A stretch of 64,000 nucleotides of DNA from WHSW01 sp963777775 (GTDB lineage: Bacteria; Actinomycetota; Thermoleophilia; Solirubrobacterales; 70-9), in NCBI GenBank assembly GCA_963777775.1, contig CAVZRL010000005.1, forward strand, positions 248,001-312,000. Reading direction: 5' to 3'. Below are positions 34,270-41,282 of the stretch, one piece after another. The notes under the pieces were generated by a model, which saw only the letters and a program-made list of their open reading frames with translations, did not search any database and was not told the DNA's origin. The position numbers were made by a program, and so were the translations under genes. The first letter of the stretch is position 1; each line of letters opens with the position of its first letter.

Positions 34270-36227
34270 TCGTAGGCCTCGATCCCGCTCGAGACGTCCT
34301 CGACCTTGCCCTGGTTGACCCTCAGCAACTCTGCGAGGATCTCGGCGGCCGCCGGGGCGGCGGCGTCGACGCCGAAGCCACCGCGTTCGACCGTCACCGC
34401 GACCACGTACTTGGGGTCGTCGTAGGGCGCCAGGGCGATGTACCACGACTGGTCGATTCCGGAGCTGGTCTCGGCCGTCCCGGTCTTGCCGGCGATCTCC
34501 ACCGGCCAGCCGCCGAAGACCTCGTAGGAGGTACCGTCGGACTCCATCGCCGCGTCCCGAAGACCGCTCATGATCGCCCTCTGCCAGGCGGGATCGATCT
34601 CGACCTGGCGCCGCGCGGGAGGATCGATCTCCTGGATCGCGCGCCCCTGGGGGTCGTCGATCCGCAGGCCGACGTGCGGGCGCACGACCTCGCCCCCGTT
34701 CGCGATCGCCGCGTAGGCGACCGCCATCTGCAGCGGATCTGCCTGCAGGTCCCCCTGCCCGATCGCGAGGTTGATGTTGTCGCCGACGGTCCACGACCGG
34801 TCGGTGAGCTCGCCCTTTCCGATGTCGACCTGCTCGCCGCTCGGCCCGCTCGGATCGGTGTTCGCCTTGAACGCCTCGTTGCGCTGCGCCGGGGTCGGGA
34901 CCTGGCCCGGCGCCTCGCCGCCGACGTCGAGGCCGGTCGGCTCGCCGAGCCCCAGCGCCCTGGCCCATTCCTGGATCGCGCCGCCCTCTCCCTCGTTGAC
35001 GTTCGTGCGCGCGCCCATGATGTAGAAGAAGACGTCGGAGGAGACCCGCAAGGCGTCGGTAAGGGTTATCGCGCCATTGACGGCGTCGCCCGCGTTGTGG
35101 AGCACGTTGCCGTCGCCCGGATCGTAGGAGCCTGTGTCGTTGATGATCTCGTTCAGCTCGAGCTCGCCGGAGTCGAGCGCCGCCAGGGCGGTGATCGGCT
35201 TGAACGTCGAGCCGGTCGGGTAGACGCCTTGGGCGGCGCGGTTGACCGCCGGGGCGGCGAGGGTGCTGGCGGGGTCCTCGGGATCGCCGAACACCGCCCG
35301 GTAGGTCGCCGGCGCGACTGCCGGAGCCGCGAACAGGGAGGGGTCGAAGCTCGGCGCCGAGCCCATGCCGAGGATCTCCCCGTCGTTGATCCTCATCGCC
35401 ACGAATCCGGCAGGGAGGCCGAAACGGCCGATCGCCGCCTCACCCGCCGCCTGGACCTCGGAGTCGATCGTCAGCGCAAGGTCGTTGCCGGTCCGCGGCT
35501 CGCGGACGTCGAGCCGACCGCCGGTCGGAGACCCGGAGGCGTCGACCTTGACCCTGGTCTCGCCGTTGACGCCCCGAAGCAGGCTGTCGTAGGTGTACTC
35601 GACCCCTTCCTGACCGACCATGTCGCCCGGTTCGAGGCTCTCGAAGCGCGGATCGTCGAGCTGCTCGGGCGAGACCTCTCGCACGTAACCGAGCAGGTGC
35701 GCTGCGAGGGTGCCCTGCGGGTACCGGCGCACGAAGACGCGCTCGACCGTCACCCCCGGGAACTTGGCCTGGTTCTCGCGCAGGTAGTAGACGACGTCGT
35801 AGCGGACGTCGCGGCGCAGGGTCACGGCTGCGCCCGGGACGAGCCTCTCCTGCTTGCGGATCGTCTTGCGGATCTCCGCCGGCGTGCGCCCAATCAGCTC
35901 GCCGACCCGTTCGAAAAGCCGCCGGCGGCGCTCGATCCTGCCCGGGAGCTCGTCCGACTCGACCTGCAGCTCGAGCGCGGTCCGGTTCTGGACCAGGGGC
36001 TGCCCCTTGCGGTCGACGATGTCGCCGCGCGGCGCCTGCACGGTCAGCTCGCGGACCTGGTTGTTCTGCGCCTCGGCCAGGTACTTGTCGCCGGACAGCA
36101 CCTCGAGGTACCAGAGCCGCAGGAAGATGATCGCGAAGGCGAGCAGCGCGACGCCGCCGAGGATCCCGACCCGGAGCGCAAGCTGGGCCGGCATCGCCGG
36201 CCCGCGCCAGTCGCCGTCGCCGTACAT
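34266..36227 (-). CDS. mrdA: Penicillin-binding protein 2 (transpeptidase)
   Basis: Class B PBP of the elongasome. One N-terminal transmembrane helix (about residues 18-38), a PBP dimer domain, then the transpeptidase domain with the catalytic serine in YPTGSTFKP, SSDVFFYI as the SxN-type motif and KTGTAE. It has 653 residues. ATG at 36227 shares its A with the mreD stop (TGATG). Confidence 0.95.
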   Translation of the reverse strand: MYGDGDWRGPAMPAQLALRVGILGGVALLAFAIIFLRLWYLEVLSGDKYLAEAQNNQVRELTVQAPRGDIVDRKGQPLVQNRTALELQVESDELPGRIERRRRLFERVGELIGRTPAEIRKTIRKQERLVPGAAVTLRRDVRYDVVYYLRENQAKFPGVTVERVFVRRYPQGTLAAHLLGYVREVSPEQLDDPRFESLEPGDMVGQEGVEYTYDSLLRGVNGETRVKVDASGSPTGGRLDVREPRTGNDLALTIDSEVQAAGEAAIGRFGLPAGFVAMRINDGEILGMGSAPSFDPSLFAAPAVAPATYRAVFGDPEDPASTLAAPAVNRAAQGVYPTGSTFKPITALAALDSGELELNEIINDTGSYDPGDGNVLHNAGDAVNGAITLTDALRVSSDVFFYIMGARTNVNEGEGGAIQEWARALGLGEPTGLDVGGEAPGQVPTPAQRNEAFKANTDPSGPSGEQVDIGKGELTDRSWTVGDNINLAIGQGDLQADPLQMAVAYAAIANGGEVVRPHVGLRIDDPQGRAIQEIDPPARRQVEIDPAWQRAIMSGLRDAAMESDGTSYEVFGGWPVEIAGKTGTAETSSGIDQSWYIALAPYDDPKYVVAVTVERGGFGVDAAAPAAAEILAELLRVNQGKVEDVSSGIEAYE

Positions 36228-36886
36228 CAGCCGACGCCTCCACGCACGGGCCGCCCACCGCGGCGCGCGCGGCGGCGCAGCCTGCGTCCCTCGTGCTCGG
36301 TCGCCGGCGTGGCCGCCTCGCGGCGGCCGGCGCTGCCGCCGCTGCGGCCGAGGCCGGCGAGCGAGGAGCGCCCGGAGGGCTCGTAGTCGACCAGGGCCGG
36401 AGCGAGGATCCGGCGGACCAGCGGGTAGAGCGGGAGCGCGAGCAGGACGGCCAAGACCCCCTGGACGGCGATCTCGCGCAGGAAGGCGATGCTGACCTCG
36501 GCGTCGACCCCGAGCAGGAGCTGGATCGCCGCGAAGGCGGCGGCCCCGATCATCGCCAGGCCTCCGACCAGCAGCGGGGCGACCATCCGGCCACCGATCT
36601 CGAAGCTCTCGCGGTAGCGCCCGCCCAGGTACCCGACCAGCAGCAACGCGAGCGAGGAGAGCCCGAGCGTCTGCAGAAGCACGGAATCGAGCAGCAGCCC
36701 GGCGGCGAAGCCGCACACCGCGCCGATCACGGCGCCCCCGAGCAACCCGAGCACGGCGACCACGACCGGGATCACGTTGGGGCTCGTACCGAAGACGGTG
36801 ATATAGGAGAGGAAGGAGACCTGCACGATCACGGCGAGCAGGACGATGAGCGCGATCCGCAGGCCGATCCGACGGGTGACGATCAT
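36227..36886 (-). CDS. mreD: Rod shape-determining protein MreD
   Basis: An integral membrane protein of 219 residues with five to six helices and an Arg-rich C-terminal tail of about 45 residues. Similarity to MreD is visible in the first helix pair (FLSYITVFGTSPNVIPVVV) and in LLLDSVLLQTLGLSSLALLLVG. GTG or ATG start at 36886 overlaps mreC by 4 bp. Confidence 0.9.
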   Translation of the reverse strand: MIVTRRIGLRIALIVLLAVIVQVSFLSYITVFGTSPNVIPVVVAVLGLLGGAVIGAVCGFAAGLLLDSVLLQTLGLSSLALLLVGYLGGRYRESFEIGGRMVAPLLVGGLAMIGAAAFAAIQLLLGVDAEVSIAFLREIAVQGVLAVLLALPLYPLVRRILAPALVDYEPSGRSSLAGLGRSGGSAGRREAATPATEHEGRRLRRRARRGGRPVRGGVG

Positions 36887-37797
36887 CCGGGCACCCCCGG
36901 ACGCTCGCGCCCGCCGGTCAGGACCTGGACGTACTCAAGGTTGCGCAGATCGGCGAACGGGGTCACGTGGACGCGCTGGAAGTCGCCCTCCTCGCCGACG
37001 TCGATCTCGCTCACCTCGCCGATCGGGATCCCGGGCGGGTAGGCGGAGGAGACGACGCCATTCGACCAGCCGGCCGTGATCAGCGTCTGGTTCTCCTCGA
37101 TCGGCTCTGTGTCGTCGATGAAGTCGAGCAGCAGGTCATCGGGGTCGCCGGCCACCGGAGAGACGATCCCGGTCGGGTTCTCGGAGATCAGTGCGGTTTC
37201 GATCGCGTCGTCGATGTCGGTCGTCGGCAGCGCCTCGGCCGAGACCGCGTTGTCGGGGTCGGTGATCAGCTCGACCTGAGCGCTGGCGCCGGTCGCCTCG
37301 CGGATCCGCCCGACCAGCCCGTCGGCGTTGATGACCGCGTCATTGACCTCGATCCCGGCGCTGGTTCCCTCGCTGATCGCCACGGTCGAGAACCAGACCG
37401 TCGGCGATCGCGCCACCACCCGTGCCGTGACCGGTTCGAACCCGCCGAGCGCGACACTGCGGTCGAGCTCCAGCATCCGCTTCAGATCGGAGTTCTCGGA
37501 GGCGGCGTCGCGCCCGGCGGCCACCTGCGCGCGCAGCTCGGCGACCTCGGCCCGCAACTCCTCGTTCTCGCCCCGCGCTTCGAACGTCTCGTCGAACCAG
37601 TCGAGCAGGTCGCGGGCCGGCTTCAGCGCCCGCTCTGCGAGGTCGCCGACCGGCGAAAGGATGGTCGCAACCCCACGTTGGAACGCGTGCAGCGGGCCGC
37701 TCTCCGCCTCGGAGAAGTGGCTCGAGAGCAGCACCAGCGAGACCACGATCAAGCCGACCAGGATCGCCCGGCGCCTGCGTACCTGCTTGCGGTACAC
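36883..37797 (-). CDS. mreC: Rod shape-determining protein MreC
   Basis: A bitopic membrane protein scaffolding the elongasome. The N-terminal transmembrane helix (AILVGLIVVSLVLLSSHFS) is followed by a coiled coil (about residues 75-110) and the MreC beta-barrel region with INADGLVGRIREATGASAQV. It has 304 residues, GTG start. It is first of the mreC-mreD-mrdA-rodA-rng-rplU-rpmA series; mreB is not in the window. Confidence 0.93.
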   Translation of the reverse strand: MYRKQVRRRRAILVGLIVVSLVLLSSHFSEAESGPLHAFQRGVATILSPVGDLAERALKPARDLLDWFDETFEARGENEELRAEVAELRAQVAAGRDAASENSDLKRMLELDRSVALGGFEPVTARVVARSPTVWFSTVAISEGTSAGIEVNDAVINADGLVGRIREATGASAQVELITDPDNAVSAEALPTTDIDDAIETALISENPTGIVSPVAGDPDDLLLDFIDDTEPIEENQTLITAGWSNGVVSSAYPPGIPIGEVSEIDVGEEGDFQRVHVTPFADLRNLEYVQVLTGGRERPGVPG

Positions 37798-37914
37798 GAC
37801 GCGGCCTAGGCGGCGGTCCCCGTCCGGGGACGCCCCGGCGGGAACTCGGATCGGGGGTTCGGGCTGCCCATCGGTAATCAGCGACCGGGCCTGCGCGGGC
37901 CGGATCGTCGGCCG

Positions 37915-37942
37915 AGTGTAGCGCTTGCATCCGAGGCCTCAA
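37915..37942 (-). promoter_or_regulatory. Sigma70-type promoter of the mreC operon
   Basis: On the minus strand TTGAGG (37937-37942) and TACACT (37915-37920) are spaced by 16 bp, upstream of mreC, implying a leader of about 110 nt. The leader contains a GTCCCC/GGGGAC hairpin near 37816-37831. Confidence 0.55.
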
Positions 37943-37968
37943 GCCATGATCGAGGCCGGTGGATTTCC

Positions 37969-37991
37969 CTAAGGCTAAACCTTCGCCTTAG
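37969..37991. terminator. Inverted repeat after maf, candidate terminator
   Basis: A perfect 7-bp repeat (CTAAGGC / GCCTTAG, loop 9) lies between the stop of maf and the mreC promoter. On the plus strand a TTTT run follows shortly after; on the minus strand, the direction of maf, no T tract is present. The rest of the 253-bp interval 37798-38050 is non-coding. Confidence 0.4.
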
Positions 37992-38050
37992 CGTTTTCGA
38001 GGTTCGCCGCCAAGTGCAGGAGGAACGTGCCCGAACCGCCTAACCGGGGG

Positions 38051-38629
38051 CTAAACGGGCTCGTCGAGCAGCGCCGGGACCAGCTCCAGGAGGGTCGGCA
38101 CGGGGAGCCCGACGACGTTCGAGAAGTCGCCCTGGATCGACTCGATCAGGATCGAGCCGAGGCCTTGGATCGCGTAGGCGCCGGCCCTTCCCCGCCACTC
38201 CCCCGAGGCGAGATAGAGATCGAGCGTGGGGGCGTCGAGCTTCCGGAACCGCACCCGCGTGCGGGCGACCGCGGCGCGCTCGGCAGGCGTCTCGCCGGGG
38301 TCGAGGACGACGACGCCGCCGAGCACCTCGTGGTCGCGGCCCGAGAGCGCCTGCAAGCGCCGGCGGGCGCCCGGCTCGTCCTCGGGCTTTCCGAGCAGCC
38401 GCCCGCCCAGGGCAACGTCGGTGTCGACGCCGAGCACGATCCCGGGTGCGCCGGCCGCGCGGCCCGCGGCCGCCTTGCGCCGCGCGTTCTCGACCACCAC
38501 CGGCTCCGGCTCCCCCTCACGGATCTCGGTCACCTCGGGGGCGAAGAGCTCGAACTCGACCCCGAGCCACTCGAGGATCTCGCGCCGGCGGGGCGAGGCG
38601 GAGGCTAGGGTCAGGCGCGGGAGGGCGAT
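38051..38629 (-). CDS. maf: Maf-like nucleotide pyrophosphatase
   Basis: House-cleaning NTP pyrophosphatase. The N-terminal motif LTLASASPRRREILEWLG is encoded, as are VVENARRKA and GVDTDVALGG; the usual catalytic SADTxV appears as GVDTDV. The first canonical start, GTG 38533, would delete the essential ASASPRR motif. Between the ndk stop and this motif there is no ATG, GTG or TTG in any frame. ATC at 38629 (4 bases after the ndk stop) gives ALPRLTLASASPRR; CTG at 38614 is the alternative. It has 192 residues with the ATC start. Confidence 0.87.
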   Translation of the reverse strand: MALPRLTLASASPRRREILEWLGVEFELFAPEVTEIREGEPEPVVVENARRKAAAGRAAGAPGIVLGVDTDVALGGRLLGKPEDEPGARRRLQALSGRDHEVLGGVVVLDPGETPAERAAVARTRVRFRKLDAPTLDLYLASGEWRGRAGAYAIQGLGSILIESIQGDFSNVVGLPVPTLLELVPALLDEPV

Positions 38630-38633
38630 CGGC

Positions 38634-39041
38634 TCAGCCGAACCAGATCGCGATCTCGCGTTCCGCCGACTCGTCGGAGTCCGATCCGTGAACGAGATTG
38701 AAGGTGACCTCGAGCCCGTGCTCGCCTCGGATCGAGCCCGGTGCCGCCTCGAGCGGATCGGTGGCGCCGATCAGCTGGCGCGCGGCGGACACCGCCTGGT
38801 GCCCCTCGAGCACCGCGGCGACAAGGGGGCCGCCGGTGATGAACGAGACCAACTCGCCGAAGAACGGCCTCTCGGTGTGCTCCTCGTAGTGGCGGTGCGC
38901 GATCTCCTCATGGGCATGAAGCAACCGCAGCTCGGTGATCCGCAGGCCCTTGCGCTCGAAGCGGGCCAGGATCTCGCCGGTCAACCCGCGCTCGAAGGCG
39001 TCCGGCTTGATCAGGATCAGAGTTCGCGAGACCTCTGCCAT
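38634..39041 (-). CDS. ndk: Nucleoside diphosphate kinase
   Basis: Transfers the gamma phosphate between nucleoside di- and triphosphates through a phosphohistidine. The active-site His is in NLVHGSDS near residue 118; TLILIKPDAFERGL is at the N-terminus. It has 135 residues, ATG start. Confidence 0.96.
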   Translation of the reverse strand: MAEVSRTLILIKPDAFERGLTGEILARFERKGLRITELRLLHAHEEIAHRHYEEHTERPFFGELVSFITGGPLVAAVLEGHQAVSAARQLIGATDPLEAAPGSIRGEHGLEVTFNLVHGSDSDESAEREIAIWFG

Positions 39042-39093
39042 CGGCGCGCCAGACTAGCGCAGGCGACCCTGCACCGAACCGGGTGCGGTGGCG

Positions 39094-39819
39094 CTACTCG
39101 CCCGGCTCGGGCTGAGGGGCGCCGGTCGTGCGGCGCTTCGAGCCTCGCGCGGAACGGGTCTGGCGGGAGGGGCCGGGCTTGCGCGTCGGCTGCTCGGCGG
39201 CCTGACTCGTCGGCTGGTCGGCGGCCTGACTCGTCGCCGTTGCTGCCGGCTTGCGGCTCGTGCCCCGAGTGGGCTTGGCGGCCGCCGACTCGACGGTCTC
39301 CTCGGGGGGCGGCTGGGAGGCCGGCGCCGGCTTCGGCCGGCGCCGCTTCTCCGGGCGACGCTCGGGCGCCGCGCCGCGCCGCGGCATCTCGCAGTACGGA
39401 CAGATGCTCCAGCGCGGGTCGATCGGCTTGCCGCACGACTCACACGGGTCCTTGATCCGCGCGCGGCAGTTCGGACAGCGCAGGAAGGTGCGCTCGACCG
39501 GGTGCTCGCAGTTCGGGCATGACTGCTCCTCGAGCTGGCGAACCCGAAGCTCGGAGGCCCGGATCTCGAGCTCGCGCTCGCGACGGTCGCTGAGGAACTC
39601 CGGCGGGCGCAGGATCGAGTAGACGACCGTGCCGAGGAACGGGAACAAGAACGAGCAGGCGACCGCACAAGCGACCAGGAACCCGTCCTCGAGCCGCCGC
39701 CGGGCGTCGAAGTAGGTCCAGGCGACCAGCGCCAGCCAGAGCACGACCAGGAACAGGACCAGCAGGCTGACGACCAGGTTGAGGGCGTCGTTCGTGATTC
39801 CGAAAAGCGCTGTCAGCAT
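39094..39819 (-). CDS. Membrane protein with double zinc ribbon
   Basis: Two N-terminal transmembrane helices (about 10-33 and 47-70) are followed by a cytoplasmic-looking region with four CxxC knuckles (CPNCEHP, CPNCRAR, CESCGKP, CPYCEMP), that is a double zinc ribbon. The C-terminal 110 residues are Pro/Arg/Ala-rich with an imperfect repeat TSQAADQPTSQAAEQPT. Function unknown. A very small membrane-protein frame lies just upstream. Confidence 0.75.
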   Translation of the reverse strand: MLTALFGITNDALNLVVSLLVLFLVVLWLALVAWTYFDARRRLEDGFLVACAVACSFLFPFLGTVVYSILRPPEFLSDRRERELEIRASELRVRQLEEQSCPNCEHPVERTFLRCPNCRARIKDPCESCGKPIDPRWSICPYCEMPRRGAAPERRPEKRRRPKPAPASQPPPEETVESAAAKPTRGTSRKPAATATSQAADQPTSQAAEQPTRKPGPSRQTRSARGSKRRTTGAPQPEPGE

Positions 39820-39838
39820 CTGGGGGGTGGGCAGTGTG

Positions 39839-39925
39839 TCAGAGGAACAAGCGCCCGAACAGGTATCCCAGGCCGAAGAAGAGGAGGATCACGATCGCGA
39901 CAACCGCCGCAACCAGCCCCATCAT
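39839..39925 (-). CDS. Putative 28-residue membrane microprotein
   Basis: A short frame with a double ATG encodes one almost pure hydrophobic helix ending in GYLFGRLFL. It lies 19 bp upstream of the zinc-ribbon membrane gene on the same strand. No ribosome binding site is evident, so it is only a candidate. Confidence 0.4.
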   Translation of the reverse strand: MMGLVAAVVAIVILLFFGLGYLFGRLFL

Positions 39926-40029
39926 GTGGAGAAGCTCTGAGCGCGCGCCCCTATCCAATCGAGAGCGAACGGTAGTCGGTAAGCGGCGCGGGTGCGGTGA
40001 TCCGCTTGCTCCTGGGCGGCGCTGACCAG

Positions 40030-41277
40030 CTAGCTGGTCGCGTAGGGAAGCAGGTAGTGCGAGCCGGTGACCAGCACCATCCCGCCGAGCTCCTTAGCCC
40101 GGGTGCGTGCGAGTGCCAGCGCGGCGGCCGGTTCCACGGCCTCCCCGACCCAGTCGAGGCCGGCCTCGCGGAGCACGGCCGCCAGCTCCTCCGCCGCCAG
40201 CGCCCGCGCGCCGGGACGCGCCGCGCGGGCAAGCAGCCCGGCCGGGATCTCGGTCGCGACCGCCCCGGCCAGGCGCGGTGCCAGCGCCCCGGCGATCCCG
40301 GCCGCGTCCTTGTCGGCCAGCGCAGCCAGGCAGGCGATCACCGGGCGCTCGCCGGCGAGCTGCACGAGTGCCTCGGCGAGCGCCCGCGCTGCGTCCGGGT
40401 TGTGCGCAGCGTCGAGGATCAGCGGCGGCTCCGCCGTGAGCAGCTGCGCGCGCCCCGGGAGCTCGAGGGCTGCCGCGACCGCGTCCACGCGCTCCGGATC
40501 CAGCGGCCCGAACAGCGCTTCGGCGGCCGCGAGCGCGACGGCGAAATTCCGCCTCAGGTATGGGACCTCGGTTGCCGGCGCCACCCCTGGTGCCAGGTCG
40601 CGCACCGCGACCAGCTCGCAGCGGCGCTCGGCCGCGCTGCGCCGCGCGAGCTCCTCAACCGGCGCCGAAACCGGCCCGAGCACGAGCTTCGTGTGGTCGC
40701 GCAGAACAGCCAGCTTCTCGCCCGCGATCTCGATCTCCGTGTCGCCGAGCCACGCGGTGTGCTCGAGCCCGATCGAGGTCAGCACCGTGACCCGGGAGGG
40801 CAGTACGTTGGTTGCGTCGAGCCGGCCACCGAGGCCGGCCTCGATCACCGCCGCATCGACCCGCGCCGCCGCCAGGGCTATGAACGCGGCGGCGGTATCG
40901 GCCTCGAACTGGGTCACGGCGTCGCCTGGGTCGAGCGTGCGCTCGACCGCCGCGACCGCCTGGGCGACCCGTTCGACCGCGGCGCCGAAGTCCGGCGGCG
41001 CGATCTCCGCGCCCGCGACCCGGATCCGCTCCGCCCAACGCTCGTCGTGCGGCGAGAGATAGGCCCCGGTGCGCAGGCCGTGCGCCTCGAGCAGCGCCGC
41101 GGTCATCTCGGTCACCGACGACTTCCCGTTCGTGCCGACGACGTGCACGGAGGCGAATCGGTGCTGGGGCATCCCCAGCGCCGAGGCGAGCTTTCGGATC
41201 CGCTCGAGCCCGAACCGCATCCCCAGCGGCTCGAGCGAGGCGAGATAGGCCTCGGCCTCTTGCCCGGACCAGGCCAG
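40030..41277 (-). CDS. folC: Bifunctional folylpolyglutamate synthase/dihydrofolate synthase
   Basis: Mur-ligase-family enzyme adding glutamate to dihydropteroate or folates. The P-loop is in VHVVGTNGKSSV, with FEADTAAAFIALAAARVDAAVIEAGLGGRLDATN-type segments and the C-terminal LILDAAHNPDAARAL. The ATG at 41220 is the first canonical start, but the frame upstream encodes the usual N-terminal helix AEAYLASLEPLGMRFGLERI. There is no ATG, GTG or TTG between the valS stop and 41220; CTG at 41277 (5 bases after the valS stop) or ATA at 41286 would start it. Confidence 0.93.
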   Translation of the reverse strand: MAWSGQEAEAYLASLEPLGMRFGLERIRKLASALGMPQHRFASVHVVGTNGKSSVTEMTAALLEAHGLRTGAYLSPHDERWAERIRVAGAEIAPPDFGAAVERVAQAVAAVERTLDPGDAVTQFEADTAAAFIALAAARVDAAVIEAGLGGRLDATNVLPSRVTVLTSIGLEHTAWLGDTEIEIAGEKLAVLRDHTKLVLGPVSAPVEELARRSAAERRCELVAVRDLAPGVAPATEVPYLRRNFAVALAAAEALFGPLDPERVDAVAAALELPGRAQLLTAEPPLILDAAHNPDAARALAEALVQLAGERPVIACLAALADKDAAGIAGALAPRLAGAVATEIPAGLLARAARPGARALAAEELAAVLREAGLDWVGEAVEPAAALALARTRAKELGGMVLVTGSHYLLPYATS

Positions 41278-41282
41278 CGGCG

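Noticed and set aside
40024..40039. 16-bp perfect palindrome GACCAGCTAGCTGGTC over the folC stop codon
   Set aside because: It has no loop to form a terminator and no T tract; probably chance in GC-rich sequence around CTAG.
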